The notes: generated by a model from the letters alone, not told the origin. DNA of 64,000 bases from Enterobacter asburiae (GCF_008080435.1 NZ_VRKN01000004.1:186001-250000), one strand, 5' to 3'. Shown: positions 19,171 through 30,203, counted from the stretch's first letter. Numbers and translations are program-made.

Positions 19171-20268
19171 ATGTCAGCTGAAAAATTATTTACCCCCTTA
19201 AAAGTGGGTGCCGTCACTGCGCCAAACCGCGTGTTCATGGCTCCGCTTACCCGTCTGCGCAGTATTGAGCCGGGTGACATCCCAACACCACTGATGGGTG
19301 AATACTATCGTCAGCGCGCAAGCTCTGGCCTGATCATCACGGAAGCCACGCAGATTTCTGCTCAGGCTAAGGGCTATGCGGGTGCGCCGGGTCTTCACAG
19401 CCCGGAGCAGATCGCCGCATGGAAGAAAATCACCGCGGGCGTTCACGCTGAAGAGGGTCGCATTGCGGTCCAGCTGTGGCATACCGGTCGTATCTCTCAC
19501 AGCAGCATTCAGCCTGGCGGCCAGGCACCGGTCTCCGCTTCGGCCCTGAGCGCAAATACTCGTACTTCCCTGCGTGATGAAAACGGCAATGCGATCCGCA
19601 TGGATACCTCTATGCCGCGCGCACTTGAGCTGGATGAAATCCCGGGTATCGTGAACGACTTCCGCCAGGCCGTGGCCAACGCCCGTGAAGCCGGTTTTGA
19701 CCTGATTGAGCTGCACTCCGCGCATGGCTACCTGCTGCACCAGTTCCTGTCACCGTCGTCTAACCATCGCACCGACCAGTACGGCGGCAGCGTCGAAAAC
19801 CGCGCCCGCCTGGTGCTGGAAGTGGTTGACGCCGTATGCCAGGAGTGGAGCCCGGACCGTATCGGGATCCGCGTCTCTCCAATCGGTTCTTTCCAGAATG
19901 TCGACAACGGTCCGAACGAAGAAGCCGATGCGCTGTACCTGATCGAAGAACTGGCTAAACGTGGCATCGCTTATCTGCACATGTCCGAGCCGGACTGGGC
20001 TGGCGGTAAGCCGTACACAGACGCATTCCGTCAGAAAGTGCGCGAACGTTTCCACGGGGTGATCATCGGTGCGGGGGCTTATACCCCAGAGAAAGCCGAA
20101 GACCTGATCGGCAAAGGGCTGATCGATGCCGTCGCGTTTGGCCGCGACTACATCGCCAACCCGGATCTGGTTGCCCGTCTGCAGAAAAAAGCCGCCCTGA
20201 ACCCGCAGCGCCCGGAAAGCTTCTACGGCGGTGGCGCGGAAGGCTACACCGACTACCCTTCTCTGTAA
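19171..20268 (+). CDS. nemA: N-ethylmaleimide reductase (Old Yellow Enzyme)
   Basis: 365-residue FMN-dependent ene-reductase that reduces electrophilic double bonds, nitro compounds and nitrate esters. The active-site block [17 protein letters not shown] with the following YGGSVENR is intact, as is the FMN-binding C-terminal segment [18 protein letters not shown] lies 7 bases upstream. It is cotranscribed after nemR; a second imperfect NemR-like site lies in the gap. Confidence 0.97.
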   Translation: MSAEKLFTPLKVGAVTAPNRVFMAPLTRLRSIEPGDIPTPLMGEYYRQRASSGLIITEATQISAQAKGYAGAPGLHSPEQIAAWKKITAGVHAEEGRIAVQLWHTGRISHSSIQPGGQAPVSASALSANTRTSLRDENGNAIRMDTSMPRALELDEIPGIVNDFRQAVANAREAGFDLIELHSAHGYLLHQFLSPSSNHRTDQYGGSVENRARLVLEVVDAVCQEWSPDRIGIRVSPIGSFQNVDNGPNEEADALYLIEELAKRGIAYLHMSEPDWAGGKPYTDAFRQKVRERFHGVIIGAGAYTPEKAEDLIGKGLIDAVAFGRDYIANPDLVARLQKKAALNPQRPESFYGGGAEGYTDYPSL

Positions 20269-20368
20269 TCTCGCCATTGTTCATTGATAGCGGCGATACT
20301 TCGCCGCTATACTAAAACATCGTTTCTGTTCAAAAAGACAGTCTATTTCATTGGTTAATGAGGAAATT

Positions 20369-20776
20369 ATGCGCCTACTTCACACCATGCTGCGCGTTGG
20401 CGATCTGCAACGTTCCATTGATTTCTACACTAACGTTCTGGGCATGAAGCTGCTGCGCACCAGCGAAAACCCGGAATACAAATACTCGCTGGCGTTCGTG
20501 GGCTACGGCCCGGAAACGGATGAAGCGGTAATCGAGCTAACCTACAACTGGGGCGTGGACAGCTATGAGCTGGGCACCGCCTACGGCCACATCGCGCTAG
20601 AAGTGGACAACGCGGCCGAAGCGTGTGAGCGCATTCGCAGCAACGGCGGTAACGTCACGCGCGAAGCGGGCCCGGTAAAAGGTGGCACTACCGTGATTGC
20701 GTTCGTGGAAGATCCGGACGGTTACAAAATCGAGCTGATTGAAGCCAAAGACGCCGGTCGCGGTCTGGGCAACTGA
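20369..20776 (+). CDS. gloA: Glyoxalase I (lactoylglutathione lyase)
   Basis: 135-residue Ni(II) enzyme that isomerises the methylglyoxal-glutathione hemithioacetal. The metal ligands His5, Glu56, His74 and Glu122 are all present. The start [13 protein letters not shown] matches E. coli; the extension to 20351 is not needed, and AGGAAA precedes the chosen ATG. It lies downstream of nemRA, with which it is co-induced in E. coli. Confidence 0.97.
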   Translation: MRLLHTMLRVGDLQRSIDFYTNVLGMKLLRTSENPEYKYSLAFVGYGPETDEAVIELTYNWGVDSYELGTAYGHIALEVDNAAEACERIRSNGGNVTREAGPVKGGTTVIAFVEDPDGYKIELIEAKDAGRGLGN

Positions 20777-20871
20777 TCCCTCAGGGCGCAACGTGCGCCC
20801 GTAGTTTTACTGCATCACCCGCCAAAATTTGCCATAATGCGCTCTGCTTTTTCCCCATGTAAGAGACCCTG

Positions 20872-21522
20872 ATGTCCGATAACGCTCAATTTAGCGGTCT
20901 GTGCGACCGTTTTCGTGGTTTTTATCCCGTTGTCATTGATGTAGAAACAGCCGGATTTAACGCTAAAACCGATGCGCTGCTCGAAATTGCCGCCATCACG
21001 CTGAAGATGGATGAACAGGGCTGGCTTACACCGGACACCACGCTGCATTTCCACGTTGAACCTTTTGAAGGGGCAAACTTACAGCCGGAAGCACTGGCGT
21101 TTAACGGTATCGATCCGCATAACCCGCTGCGCGGAGCAGTCAGTGAATATGATGCGCTGCACGCCATTTTTAAAATGGTGCGTAAAGGCATGAAAGAGAG
21201 TAACTGCAGTCGCGCCATCATGGTGGCTCATAACGCCACCTTCGATCACAGCTTTACCATGGCCGCAGCCGAGCGCGCGTCGCTCAAGCGAAACCCGTTT
21301 CACCCTTTTGTGACCTTCGACACCGCCGCACTGAGCGGCCTGGCCCTGGGACAAACGGTGTTATCAAAGGCCTGTATCACGGCAGGAATTGAGTTTGACG
21401 GCACGCAGGCGCATTCCGCTTTATACGACACGGAACGCACCGCAGAGCTGTTCTGTGAGATCGTCAACCGCTGGAAGCGTCTGGGTGGCTGGCCGCTGCC
21501 GATGGGTGACAGCGAAGAGTAA
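20872..21522 (+). CDS. rnt: Ribonuclease T
   Basis: 216-residue DEDDh exonuclease that trims tRNA and other RNA 3' ends. Asp23 and Glu25 (VIDVETAGF), [10 protein letters not shown] and the C-terminal [13 protein letters not shown] supply the catalytic residues. In E. coli K-12 lhr follows; here a terminator and convergent grxD follow directly. Confidence 0.97.
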   Translation: MSDNAQFSGLCDRFRGFYPVVIDVETAGFNAKTDALLEIAAITLKMDEQGWLTPDTTLHFHVEPFEGANLQPEALAFNGIDPHNPLRGAVSEYDALHAIFKMVRKGMKESNCSRAIMVAHNATFDHSFTMAAAERASLKRNPFHPFVTFDTAALSGLALGQTVLSKACITAGIEFDGTQAHSALYDTERTAELFCEIVNRWKRLGGWPLPMGDSEE

Positions 21523-21556
21523 AAAAAAAGCGACCTTGTCAGGTCGCTTTTTTTAT
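21523..21556. terminator. Bidirectional terminator between rnt and grxD
   Basis: AAAGCGACCT/AGGTCGCTTT stem with a TGTC loop. An A-run on the left and a T-run on the right serve both convergent genes. Confidence 0.92.
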
Positions 21557-21568
21557 TTCTGCAGATAA

Positions 21569-21916
21569 TTACTCTGCGTCCGGCTCTTCAGTTTTGTACT
21601 TCGCCGCCGTCTCTTTGATCAGCTGCTGCAGCTCGCCGCGCTGATACATTTCAATCAGGATATCGCAGCCGCCAACCAGTTCACCGTCAACCCACAGCTG
21701 TGGGAAAGTCGGCCAGTTAGCGTACTTAGGCAGCTCAGCGCGGATGTCCGGGTTCTGCAGGATATCAACGTAAGCAAAACGCTCACCACAGGCTGACAGC
21801 GCCTGAACCGCTTGTGCGGAGAAGCCGCAGCTTGGCAGCTTCGGAGAACCTTTCATATACAGCAGAATCGGGTTTTCAGCGATCTGGCGCTGGATTTTTT
21901 CAATAGTGGTGCTCAT
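21569..21916 (-). CDS. grxD: Monothiol glutaredoxin 4
   Basis: 115-residue CGFS-type glutaredoxin (Cys30 in KLPSCGFSAQAV), which binds a bridging [2Fe-2S] cluster with glutathione and takes part in Fe-S transfer. The GSH-binding TFPQLW and GGCDIL segments are present. It is terminated by the shared hairpin with rnt. Confidence 0.97.
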   Translation of the reverse strand: MSTTIEKIQRQIAENPILLYMKGSPKLPSCGFSAQAVQALSACGERFAYVDILQNPDIRAELPKYANWPTFPQLWVDGELVGGCDILIEMYQRGELQQLIKETAAKYKTEEPDAE

Positions 21917-22254
21917 GTCTTGCTTCCTTTAACTTCTGTTACGGCATTCGTCTGACATTGTAGCGGTTCAGACTGGCATCGGAAAATAACATTTTTGTCA
22001 CGTTTATACATTCTACCCCGAGTCACGAAAAGTTGCATTGCAAATGGTGTTTACCCCTGCGGCAGTCAGGGTTTTGCTTAGGGAGTGGGCAAATGTGCGA
22101 CAGAACGATGAATTTTTTTGCACTTGCTAACGAAACACGATCGTAGATTGAAAAATGCTATTAACTTTCTGGGTTTTTATAGATTAGAATCGACGGGCTT
22201 TGTAAATCACACGCGGGTATTATTGATGACCTGCATTTATCAGGGGACTGCCCA
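21917..22254. promoter_or_regulatory. grxD-mepH intergenic region
   Basis: 338 bases without a gene, holding divergent promoters. A mepH promoter candidate has TTAACT at 22161-22166, an 18-base spacer and TAGAAT at 22185-22190. Nothing else was recognised. Confidence 0.4.
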
Positions 22255-23028
22255 GTGGCGCGGATAAATAAAATCTCGATCACGCTCTGTGCTTTACTGT
22301 TTACTTCACTCACTTTCACGCCAGTGGCAAACGCCTCTCAGCAGGCGCGGCATTCTGCTGTACAAAAAAACCATCTGGTGAAAGCCACAGAACGTAAGAA
22401 AAAAACCACCACTAAGAACGACAAGAAAAAAACACCGGCTCAGACGAAACAGACCGCCTCCAGCAAGACGAAAACAAAACCTTCCCGCACTGCCCACTCC
22501 GCCAAAAGTAAAACTTCGCAAACCGCCGCTAACCTCGTTACTGAAAAATGCATCACGCGTAAAGGCCACAAGGCGAAATGCACGAAGGTCACGAAAATAG
22601 CGGAAGTGCATAAAGTGCGTGTACAGAAAGCGCAAAAAACCGCGATGAACAAACTGATGGGGCAGATTGGCAAACCTTATCACTGGGGTGGCAGTTCGCC
22701 GCGTACCGGGTTTGACTGCAGCGGCCTCGTCTATTACGCCTATAAAGATCTGGTCAAGTTCCGCATTCCTCGTACCGCCAATGAGATGTACCACCTGCGC
22801 GATGCCTCACCGGTTGACCGCGGCGAGCTGGAAAACGGCGATCTGGTGTTCTTCCGCACTCAGGGGCGCGGCACGGCTGACCACGTCGGCGTCTATGTCG
22901 GCAACGGGAAATTTATCCAGTCTCCACGTAGCGGCCAGGATATTCAGATCACCTCTCTCAGCGAAGACTACTGGGTACGCCATTACGTCGGCGCACGTCG
23001 CGTGATGACACCGAAAACCATTCGCTAA
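22255..23028 (+). CDS. mepH: Murein DD-endopeptidase MepH
   Basis: 257-residue periplasmic NlpC/P60 hydrolase that cuts D-Ala-mDAP cross-links. GTG start, signal peptide ending VANAS, then a Lys/Thr-rich basic linker (about residues 45-110). The catalytic domain has Cys in [11 protein letters not shown], His in ADHVGVYVG and a third polar residue downstream. The linker is shorter than in E. coli (271 residues in total there). Confidence 0.95.
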   Translation: MARINKISITLCALLFTSLTFTPVANASQQARHSAVQKNHLVKATERKKKTTTKNDKKKTPAQTKQTASSKTKTKPSRTAHSAKSKTSQTAANLVTEKCITRKGHKAKCTKVTKIAEVHKVRVQKAQKTAMNKLMGQIGKPYHWGGSSPRTGFDCSGLVYYAYKDLVKFRIPRTANEMYHLRDASPVDRGELENGDLVFFRTQGRGTADHVGVYVGNGKFIQSPRSGQDIQITSLSEDYWVRHYVGARRVMTPKTIR

Positions 23029-23034
23029 CCCCTG

Positions 23035-23056
23035 CCCTGCCACATCCGTGGCAGGG
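23035..23056 (+). terminator. mepH hairpin
   Basis: CCCTGCCAC/GTGGCAGGG stem with an ATCC loop; the T-tract is weak and delayed (TTCCTCTTTT). Confidence 0.6.
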
Positions 23057-23150
23057 TAAGTTCCTCTTTTGCATACCCTTTCAATTTGCTATCCTGTCCA
23101 TGTTGTCTGTGTGGTTATTGGCAACACAAAATACAATAAGGAGAGAAGCA

Positions 23151-23732
23151 ATGTCGTTCGAATTACCTGCACTACCGTATGCAAAAGACGCCCTGGCACC
23201 GCACATTTCTGCGGAAACCCTGGAATATCATTACGGCAAGCATCACCAGACGTACGTCACTAACCTGAACAATCTGATCAAGGGCACCGATTTTGAAGGC
23301 AAAACGCTGGAAGAGATCGTCCGCAGCTCAGAGGGTGGCGTATTTAACAACGCGGCTCAGGTGTGGAACCATACCTTCTACTGGCACTGCCTGGCACCGA
23401 ATGCTGGCGGTGAACCTGTCGGTGAACTGGCTACCGCTATCAATGCCGCATTTGGCAGCTTCGCCGATTTTAAAGCGAAATTTACCGATGCAGCCATCAA
23501 GAACTTCGGTTCTGGCTGGACGTGGTTGGTTAAAGAGGCGGATGGCAAACTGGCTATCGTATCCACCTCTAACGCGGGCACCCCGCTGACCACCAGCGCT
23601 AAGCCGCTGATGACGGTGGACGTATGGGAACACGCTTACTACATTGATTACCGCAACGCGCGCCCGAACTACCTGGAGCACTTCTGGGCACTGGTTAACT
23701 GGGACTTTGTCGCGAAGAACTTCGCCGCGTAA
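23151..23732 (+). CDS. sodB: Iron superoxide dismutase
   Basis: 193-residue cytoplasmic Fe-SOD. Ligands His27, His74 and the Asp/His pair in VDVWEHAYY are present. The start [10 protein letters not shown] follows AAGGAGAGAAGCA; the longer ORF from 23100 is rejected. In E. coli the 5' UTR is the target of sRNA RyhB, and the leader here is similar in layout. A strong terminator follows. Confidence 0.98.
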   Translation: MSFELPALPYAKDALAPHISAETLEYHYGKHHQTYVTNLNNLIKGTDFEGKTLEEIVRSSEGGVFNNAAQVWNHTFYWHCLAPNAGGEPVGELATAINAAFGSFADFKAKFTDAAIKNFGSGWTWLVKEADGKLAIVSTSNAGTPLTTSAKPLMTVDVWEHAYYIDYRNARPNYLEHFWALVNWDFVAKNFAA

Positions 23733-23738
23733 AAGACA

Positions 23739-23768
23739 CGCAGAAGGGTTCGCCCTTCTGCGTTTTTG
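23739..23768 (+). terminator. sodB terminator
   Basis: CGCAGAAGGG/CCCTTCTGCG with a TTCG tetraloop, then TTTTT. Confidence 0.92.
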
Positions 23769-23770
23769 GT

Positions 23771-24937
23771 TTATTCCGCAGCGCAGGCTGCTTCAGGCTG
23801 TTTACGACCCGACATCATCACCAGCAGCAGGCCGAGTGCGGCAATAATCGCCCCCATTACCGGCACAAAACTGTACCCCAGCCCCCCCGAAATCACGGCC
23901 CCTCCGGCCGCCGCCCCGAGCGCATTGCCCAGGTTGAAGGCACCGATGTTGACTGACGATGAGAGGCCCGGTGCCTCATGCGCGACACGCATCACACGCA
24001 TCTGCAGCGGCGGAACCACGGCAAAGGTGGCGGCTCCCCAGACGACCATCGCGATCGCGGCCCCGAACTCATTACGCGCCAGCCACGGAATCGCAATCAT
24101 GATGACAATCAGCAGGGTTAAGAAGCCCTTCAGCGTCCCGCTCACGGAACGGTCGGCAAATTTCCCACCGAGATAGTTGCCGATGGAGAAGCCCACACCA
24201 ATCAGCACCAGCATCGCGGTCACAAAGAGAGGCGTTGCGTGGGTGATGTCATGCAATACCGGTGAAATATAGGTGTAGAGGGTAAACATCGCCCCTGCCC
24301 CCAGCACGGTGGTGAGTAGCGCGGAGAGCACCTGCGGACGCATCAGCACGGACAGTTCTCTGCGAACGTCAGGACGTTCCCCCACGCTACCTTTCGGCAA
24401 GGAGAAGAACAGCGCCACCATCGCAATCACGCCCAGCCCGGCAGTCGCCAGGAAGGACATACGCCAGCCAATCGCTTCTCCCATCCAGGTTGCCGCAGGC
24501 ACCCCGCCGATGTTGGCAATCGTTAGCCCCATAAACATGGTTGCCACGGCGCTCGCCTGCTTATGTTTTGGCACCACGCTGGCGGCCACGACCGACCCCA
24601 GCCCAAAGAACGCGCCGTGGTTAAGGCTGGTCAGAATGCGTGACAGCATCAATGTGGTGTAGTCCGGCGAAATGGCCGAAAGCACGTTGCCCAGGGTGAA
24701 AATCGCCATCAGGAAAATCAGCGCATTGCGGCGCGCGCGGTGCGAAAGCAGAAGCGTCATCAGCGGCGCCCCTACCATCACGCCGATAGCGTAGGCGCTG
24801 ATTAACATGCCTGCCGCCGGGATCGAGACGTCTACGCCTCGGGCAATAACAGGCAGTAACCCCATCGGGGAGAATTCAGTGGTGCCAATCCCAAAAGCGC
24901 CAATCGCCAGGGCCAGCAGGGGAAAATTGATTTTCAT
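23771..24937 (-). CDS. ydhP: MFS transporter YdhP
   Basis: 388-residue, 12-helix major facilitator of the arabinose-exporter-like DHA1 group. N-terminal LALGAFGIGTTEF-type motif and the motif-A-like region LLLSHRARRNAL are visible. The substrate is unknown. Convergent with sodB; its start has a weak upstream signal. Confidence 0.93.
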   Translation of the reverse strand: MKINFPLLALAIGAFGIGTTEFSPMGLLPVIARGVDVSIPAAGMLISAYAIGVMVGAPLMTLLLSHRARRNALIFLMAIFTLGNVLSAISPDYTTLMLSRILTSLNHGAFFGLGSVVAASVVPKHKQASAVATMFMGLTIANIGGVPAATWMGEAIGWRMSFLATAGLGVIAMVALFFSLPKGSVGERPDVRRELSVLMRPQVLSALLTTVLGAGAMFTLYTYISPVLHDITHATPLFVTAMLVLIGVGFSIGNYLGGKFADRSVSGTLKGFLTLLIVIMIAIPWLARNEFGAAIAMVVWGAATFAVVPPLQMRVMRVAHEAPGLSSSVNIGAFNLGNALGAAAGGAVISGGLGYSFVPVMGAIIAALGLLLVMMSGRKQPEAACAAE

Positions 24938-25100
24938 GCGTCAACTCCGGATGCCGTGTCATGTGGTGACACAGAACAAAGAAGCGGAAAGCATGACATC
25001 AATCACAAAAAATGAGAAGTTAACAAAATGGCAAAAGATTTTTGCCAGAGAAGTAACAATCGGGCCGATGGGGAGGGAGAAGGCTCTCCCTCCGCGTAAA

Positions 25101-25190
25101 TCAGTGCAGTGCAGCCGTCAGACCGGCCGCGACAATCAGAGCCAGCACAACAAGGGTGGTGAACAGCGAAAACTTCAGATCGGTACTCAT
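25101..25190 (-). CDS. cydH: CydH (YnhF), 29-residue cytochrome bd-I accessory subunit
   Basis: ATG at 25190, TGA at 25101, 29 codons. The product reads MSTDLKFSLFTTLVVLALIV then AAGLTAALH, nearly identical to E. coli YnhF/CydH (also 29 residues), a single-helix subunit that covers the quinol/oxygen channel side of cytochrome bd-I. Shine-Dalgarno AAAGGAG lies 7 bases upstream. Position between ydhP and purR is conserved. Confidence 0.95.
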   Translation of the reverse strand: MSTDLKFSLFTTLVVLALIVAAGLTAALH

Positions 25191-25427
25191 CAATTTTTCT
25201 CCTTTTAATCCCCCCACGAAAAGTGAGCTTGCTCATTTTTGCACAGATTACGTCAAAAATCTTCCTGGATTTATGCTGATAACCACTTTACCTCTTCCCC
25301 TTTTCATCAAGATAGGACAAAATTCCACGCTAAATTTATTAGCGTACCGGCCATTGAACCCCTCCTGACGTCCCGTGTCGTTTTCCCGGCGTGCCGCAAT
25401 TCAACATTGCGAGATAAGGGTGAGAGA

Positions 25428-25443
25428 AGGCAAACGTTTACCT
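25428..25443. promoter_or_regulatory. PUR box O1 (PurR autorepression)
   Basis: AGGCAAACGTTTACCT matches the PurR operator consensus ACGCAAACGTTTGCGT at its core GCAAACGTTT. It sits 45 bases before the purR start, as O1 does in E. coli. Confidence 0.9.
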
Positions 25444-25487
25444 TCAAGTTTTTCAGGAGTTTAGGATATGGTCTGGAGTGACATTTA

Positions 25488-26513
25488 ATGGCAACAATTA
25501 AAGACGTAGCAAAACGCGCAAACGTTTCCACTACAACCGTATCACATGTAATTAACAAAACCCGCTTTGTGGCGGAAGAGACGCGCAACGCCGTCTGGGC
25601 AGCGATCAAAGAGCTGCACTATTCGCCAAGTGCGGTTGCGCGTAGCCTCAAGGTTAATCACACCAAGTCCATTGGATTGCTGGCGACCAGCAGTGAAGCG
25701 GCCTATTTTGCCGAGATCATTGAAGCGGTTGAGAAAAACTGCTTCCAGAAAGGCTATACCCTGATTCTGGGCAACGCCTGGAACAGTATTGAAAAACAGC
25801 GCGCCTACCTGTCGATGATGGCGCAAAAGCGCGTTGACGGTCTGCTGGTGATGTGTTCTGAGTACCCTGAATCCGTGCTGTCGATGCTCGAAGAGTATCG
25901 CCACATTCCCATGGTGGTGATGGACTGGGGTGAAGCGCGCGCGGATTTCACCGATTCCGTGATCGATAACGCCTTTGAAGGCGGCTATATGGCCGGTCGT
26001 TATCTGATCGAACGCGGTCACCGCGAGATTGGCGTGATCCCCGGTCCGCTGGAGCGCAACACCGGCGCGGGCCGCCTGGCCGGTTTTATGAAAGCGATGG
26101 AAGAAGCGTTGATCAACGTGCCGGAAAACTGGATTGTGCAGGGCGACTTTGAGCCGGAGTCGGGCTACCGCGCGATGCAGCAGATCGTCTCCCAGCCGCA
26201 CCGTCCGACCGCCGTTTTCTGCGGGGGAGACATCATGGCAATGGGCGCGCTCTGCGCTGCCGACGAGCTGGGTCTGCGCGTACCGCAGGATATTTCCGTG
26301 ATCGGGTATGACAATGTGCGTAACGCGCGTTTCTTCACGCCCGCGTTGACCACCATTCACCAGCCGAAAGATTCGCTGGGCGAAACGGCCTTCAATATGC
26401 TGATGGACAGGATCGTCAACAAACGTGAAGAGTCGCAGTCCATTGAAGTTCACCCGCGTCTTATCGAACGCCGTTCCGTTGCGGATGGTCCGTTCCGCGA
26501 CTACCGTCGTTAA
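25488..26513 (+). CDS. purR: Purine repressor PurR
   Basis: 341-residue LacI-family repressor, co-repressed by hypoxanthine or guanine. DNA-binding domain [26 protein letters not shown] with the hinge helix SAVARSLK; C-terminal periplasmic-binding-like domain. It controls purine biosynthesis. Two PUR boxes mark autoregulation. Confidence 0.98.
   Translation: MATIKDVAKRANVSTTTVSHVINKTRFVAEETRNAVWAAIKELHYSPSAVARSLKVNHTKSIGLLATSSEAAYFAEIIEAVEKNCFQKGYTLILGNAWNSIEKQRAYLSMMAQKRVDGLLVMCSEYPESVLSMLEEYRHIPMVVMDWGEARADFTDSVIDNAFEGGYMAGRYLIERGHREIGVIPGPLERNTGAGRLAGFMKAMEEALINVPENWIVQGDFEPESGYRAMQQIVSQPHRPTAVFCGGDIMAMGALCAADELGLRVPQDISVIGYDNVRNARFFTPALTTIHQPKDSLGETAFNMLMDRIVNKREESQSIEVHPRLIERRSVADGPFRDYRR
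25516..25531. promoter_or_regulatory. PUR box O2 inside purR
   Basis: GCAAACGTTTCC within codons 10-15 of purR corresponds to the second, intragenic autoregulatory operator known for E. coli purR. Confidence 0.75.
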
Positions 26514-26530
26514 TCTCTTTACGGGGCCAG

Positions 26531-27442
26531 CTATGCTGGCTCCCGTAACCATTCCCGGTTTAGCGTTTCGCTGTCTCCCAGATAATCCAGCAGCCAGGCC
26601 ATCGCAGGCGAGACATCATTTTGCTGCCAGGTGAGGCAGCAGGCCGCATCCGGGAACGGATTCTCCAGCGTCAGCTCAACCCACTCTCCGGTATCGATGC
26701 GCGGACGCGCAAAATGAACGGGCACCATCGCGACGCACAGTCCGGCACTGAGGCACGTCGCCGACGATTCCCAGTCAGGTGCCACCACCCGCCGCTGGTT
26801 GTCGAGAAGCCAGGTGATACGCTTGGGCAATGAACGGGACGTATCCTCCAGCACCAGCGACGGCCAGTTGCGTAGCGTATCGTCGCTCAGCGGCCCTTCC
26901 ATCGCCGCCAGCGGATGCTCGCTTGCCACCACGCATTTCCAGCTCAGCATCCCCATATCGCGAAAGGCGTAACGTCCCCCTACCGGGATCGCCTGCGTGG
27001 CTCCAATCGCCATCTCTGCCCTGCCGTCCGCCAGCGCATCCCAGACACCGTTAAACACCTCTTGCGAGACCCGCAGTTCGACATCAGAAAAATGACGATA
27101 GAAGTCGACGATCATCTGCCGGGTCCGTTCCGGCTTAACGATATTATCCACCGCAATGGAAAGATGTCCCCGCCAGCCGTTAGCGATCTGCTGACACTGT
27201 TCGCGGGTGATCTGCATTTTTTTGATAACAGAACGCCCTTCCTTCAAAAACCACGCGCCTGCGGGCGTTAATTCCACATCACGATGCCGCCGTTCAAACA
27301 GCGGAACCGCCAGCCACTCCTCCAGCTGACGTACCGTGTAGCTGATTGCCGAAGGGACGCGGTGCAACTCCTGCGCCGCACCGCTAAAGCTGCCGTTACG
27401 CGCAACAGCATCGACCACTTCAAGAGAATAATCTGACCACAT
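26531..27442 (-). CDS. punR: LysR-family regulator PunR (YdhB)
   Basis: 303-residue LysR regulator. The N-terminal helix-turn-helix is GSFSGAAQELHRVPSAISYTVRQLEE, followed by the effector domain. It starts MWSDYSLEVVDAVARNGS; the 40-residue upstream extension is unrelated and excluded. In E. coli it activates the divergent transporter gene punC in response to purine nucleosides. The divergent layout is preserved. Confidence 0.93.
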   Translation of the reverse strand: MWSDYSLEVVDAVARNGSFSGAAQELHRVPSAISYTVRQLEEWLAVPLFERRHRDVELTPAGAWFLKEGRSVIKKMQITREQCQQIANGWRGHLSIAVDNIVKPERTRQMIVDFYRHFSDVELRVSQEVFNGVWDALADGRAEMAIGATQAIPVGGRYAFRDMGMLSWKCVVASEHPLAAMEGPLSDDTLRNWPSLVLEDTSRSLPKRITWLLDNQRRVVAPDWESSATCLSAGLCVAMVPVHFARPRIDTGEWVELTLENPFPDAACCLTWQQNDVSPAMAWLLDYLGDSETLNREWLREPA

Positions 27443-27556
27443 TTTCTGCCTGCAAAATTTTTGAACGCACCCGCCAAATATTAGCGTTTCACAAGCGACT
27501 TTGCACTCCTTACACTCAGCGCCAATGTATACCTGCCTCCTCAGGAGAATAAAATA

Positions 27557-28756
27557 ATGCAACCCAGGAACGGTTTTTTAGTCTGGCTCGGCGGCTTAAG
27601 CGTGCTGGGCTTTTTGGCCACCGATATGTACCTGCCGGCGTTTGCCGCCATGCAGGAAGATTTGCAAACCCCTGCTGCTGCCATCAGCGCCAGCCTGAGT
27701 TTGTTCCTCGCCGGTTTTGCTTTCGCACAGCTGCTCTGGGGACCGCTCTCGGATCGCTTTGGTCGTAAACCGGTACTGTTGCTGGGCCTGGCCATTTTTG
27801 CCGTGGGCTGTCTGGGGATGTTATGGGTACGTGATGCCACCTGGCTGCTGGTGCTGCGTTTTATTCAGGCTGTGGGCGTCTGTGCCGCGGCCGTGACCTG
27901 GCAGGCGCTGGTCACCGACTACTACCCGGCTAACCGCACAAACCGTATTTTCGCCACTATTATGCCGCTGGTGGGTCTCTCACCTGCCCTCGCCCCCCTG
28001 CTGGGTAGCTGGATCCTCGCGCATTTCGACTGGCAGGCCATCTTCGCCACGCTGTTTGCCATTACCCTGGTACTGATGCTGCCGGCGTTCGCCCTCAAGC
28101 CCGCGCATAAAAAAGAAGCGCATGCTGACGCGAAGCCGATTACCTTCACTTCCCTGCTCAGCACCAAGGCGTATCGCGGTAATGTCCTGATCTATGCCGC
28201 CTGCTCGGCAAGCTTCTTCGCGTGGCTCACCGGCTCGCCGTTCATTCTGCACGATATGGGCTACAGCCCGGCAGCCATCGGCCTGAGCTATGTTCCGCAG
28301 ACTATCGCGTTCCTGGTGGGCGGGTACGGCTGCCGCGCGGCGCTGCAAAAGTGGGAAGGTCAGCAGATGCTGCCGTGGCTGCTGGTGCTGTATGCGCTGA
28401 GCGTCATCGGGACCTGGGCCGTTGGCTTTATTCCGGGTGCCGGTCTGGCCGAAATTTTGATCCCATTCTGCGTTATGGCCGTCGCGAACGGGGCGATTTA
28501 CCCTATTGTTGTGGCCCAGGCGCTGCGTCCGTTCCCGCAGGCGACAGGCCGCGCCGCCGCGCTGCAGAATACCCTGCAGCTGGGACTGTGCTTCCTGGCA
28601 AGTCTGGTGGTCTCGGCGCTGATTGCCACGCCGCTCCTGACCACCACCAGCGTGATGCTGGTGACCGTTGCGCTGGCGCTGATGGGTTATCGCATGCAGG
28701 CAGCCGCGCAGCGTGAGCAGGCTAACCGCGCTCAGGTTGAAACCTCACATGCCTGA
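27557..28756 (+). CDS. punC: Purine nucleoside MFS transporter PunC (YdhC)
   Basis: 399-residue Bcr/CflA-family MFS protein with 12 helices and the motif-A sequence [14 protein letters not shown]. The E. coli ortholog is linked to purine nucleoside uptake under PunR control. CAGGAG precedes the start. No gene lies between it and punR. Confidence 0.92.
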   Translation: MQPRNGFLVWLGGLSVLGFLATDMYLPAFAAMQEDLQTPAAAISASLSLFLAGFAFAQLLWGPLSDRFGRKPVLLLGLAIFAVGCLGMLWVRDATWLLVLRFIQAVGVCAAAVTWQALVTDYYPANRTNRIFATIMPLVGLSPALAPLLGSWILAHFDWQAIFATLFAITLVLMLPAFALKPAHKKEAHADAKPITFTSLLSTKAYRGNVLIYAACSASFFAWLTGSPFILHDMGYSPAAIGLSYVPQTIAFLVGGYGCRAALQKWEGQQMLPWLLVLYALSVIGTWAVGFIPGAGLAEILIPFCVMAVANGAIYPIVVAQALRPFPQATGRAAALQNTLQLGLCFLASLVVSALIATPLLTTTSVMLVTVALALMGYRMQAAAQREQANRAQVETSHA

Positions 28757-28876
28757 TTGCGCCAGAAATCATGTTACATTTCAGTGATTAGGTTGCTAAG
28801 AATTTTATATTGAATCACCAAATTTTGAGGCCTATACTAAATTTGGTTCGATTAAATACGATAAATATTAAGTGTT

Positions 28877-28902
28877 AACGGGAGCCGGAGTGCTCCCGTT
28901 TT
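28877..28902 (+). terminator. Hairpin in the punC-cfa gap
   Basis: AACGGGAG/CTCCCGTT stem with an 8-base loop followed by TTACC. It is a weak terminator for punC or a leader structure of cfa. The rest of the 298-base gap should contain the cfa promoters. Confidence 0.5.
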
Positions 28903-29054
28903 ACCATGGAAGGCATTTCGGCAAGGGTTATCTCCCTTCCTCTGTTCTACGTCGGATACTAGCCTCGCGGTATTTACCGTGAGATTTCTCACAAACCAAA
29001 AAAAGCGTCTACGCTGTTTTAAGGTTCTGATCACAGTAGGGTGATGGAGAAGCT

Positions 29055-30203
29055 ATGAGTTCATCGTGTATAGAAGAAGTCAGCGTTCCGGACGATAACT
29101 GGTCCCGGATCGTCAGTGAACTGTTAGGTCGAGCAGGCATCACTATCAATGGATCATCGCCATCCGATCCTCAGGTTAAACATCCCGACTTTTTTAAACG
29201 CGTATTGCGAGAGGGATCGTTAGGCCTGGGAGAAAGCTATATGGACGGCTGGTGGGAGTGCGAACGTCTGGATACCTTTTTCGCCAGCGTGTTGCGTGCC
29301 GGTCTTGAAAATCAACTTCCTCGCAATCTGAAAGACACCCTGCGTGTCGCCTCTGCCCGACTGTTCAATCTGCAAAGTAAAAAACGCGCGTGGATCGTTG
29401 GCAAAGAACACTACGATCTTGGCAACGACCTGTTCAGCCGTATGCTGGACCCTTTCATGCAATACTCCTGCGCCTACTGGAAAGACGCGTCGACGCTTGA
29501 AGAGGCCCAGCAGGCCAAGCTGCGTCTGATTAGCGAGAAGCTACAGCTACAGCCCGGTATGCGCGTGCTGGATATCGGCTGTGGCTGGGGTGGGCTGGCG
29601 TATTTTATGGCGAAGCACTATGGCGTCAGCGTCGTCGGCGTCACGATTTCAGCGGAACAGCAAAAAATGGCGCGGGAGCGCTGCCAGGGTCTCGATGTGG
29701 ATATCCGGCTGCAGGATTACCGTGACCTGAACGAACAGTTTGACCGGATTGTTTCCGTCGGCATGTTCGAGCACGTAGGGCCGAAAAACTACGATACCTA
29801 CTTTGAGGTGGTGGATCGTAATCTGAAGCCGGACGGCATCTTCCTGCTGCACACCATCGGCTCTAAGCGGACCGACAATAACGTTGACCCGTGGATCAAC
29901 AAATACATCTTTCCGAATGGCTGTTTACCGTCCGTTCGCCAGATTGCCAACGCCAGTGAACCCCATTTTGTGATGGAAGACTGGCATAACTTTGGCGCGG
30001 ATTACGACACCACATTGATGGCATGGCATGCGCGTTTTCAGGAGACCTGGCCAGAGATTGCGGACAACTATTCTGAACGATTCAAGCGGATGTTTAGCTA
30101 TTATCTGAATGCCTGTGCGGGGGCGTTTCGCGCACGGGATATTCAGCTCTGGCAGGTGGTATTCAGCCGTGGGATTGAACACGGATTACGTGTCGCACGC
30201 TAA
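29055..30203 (+). CDS. cfa: Cyclopropane-fatty-acyl-phospholipid synthase
   Basis: 382-residue SAM-dependent enzyme that cyclopropanates unsaturated phospholipid acyl chains at the inner leaflet of the membrane. SAM motif I is VLDIGCGWGGLA, and family blocks SVGMFEHVG and YYLNACAGAFRARDIQLWQVV are present. The length equals E. coli Cfa. A strong bidirectional terminator follows. Confidence 0.98.
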   Translation: MSSSCIEEVSVPDDNWSRIVSELLGRAGITINGSSPSDPQVKHPDFFKRVLREGSLGLGESYMDGWWECERLDTFFASVLRAGLENQLPRNLKDTLRVASARLFNLQSKKRAWIVGKEHYDLGNDLFSRMLDPFMQYSCAYWKDASTLEEAQQAKLRLISEKLQLQPGMRVLDIGCGWGGLAYFMAKHYGVSVVGVTISAEQQKMARERCQGLDVDIRLQDYRDLNEQFDRIVSVGMFEHVGPKNYDTYFEVVDRNLKPDGIFLLHTIGSKRTDNNVDPWINKYIFPNGCLPSVRQIANASEPHFVMEDWHNFGADYDTTLMAWHARFQETWPEIADNYSERFKRMFSYYLNACAGAFRARDIQLWQVVFSRGIEHGLRVAR

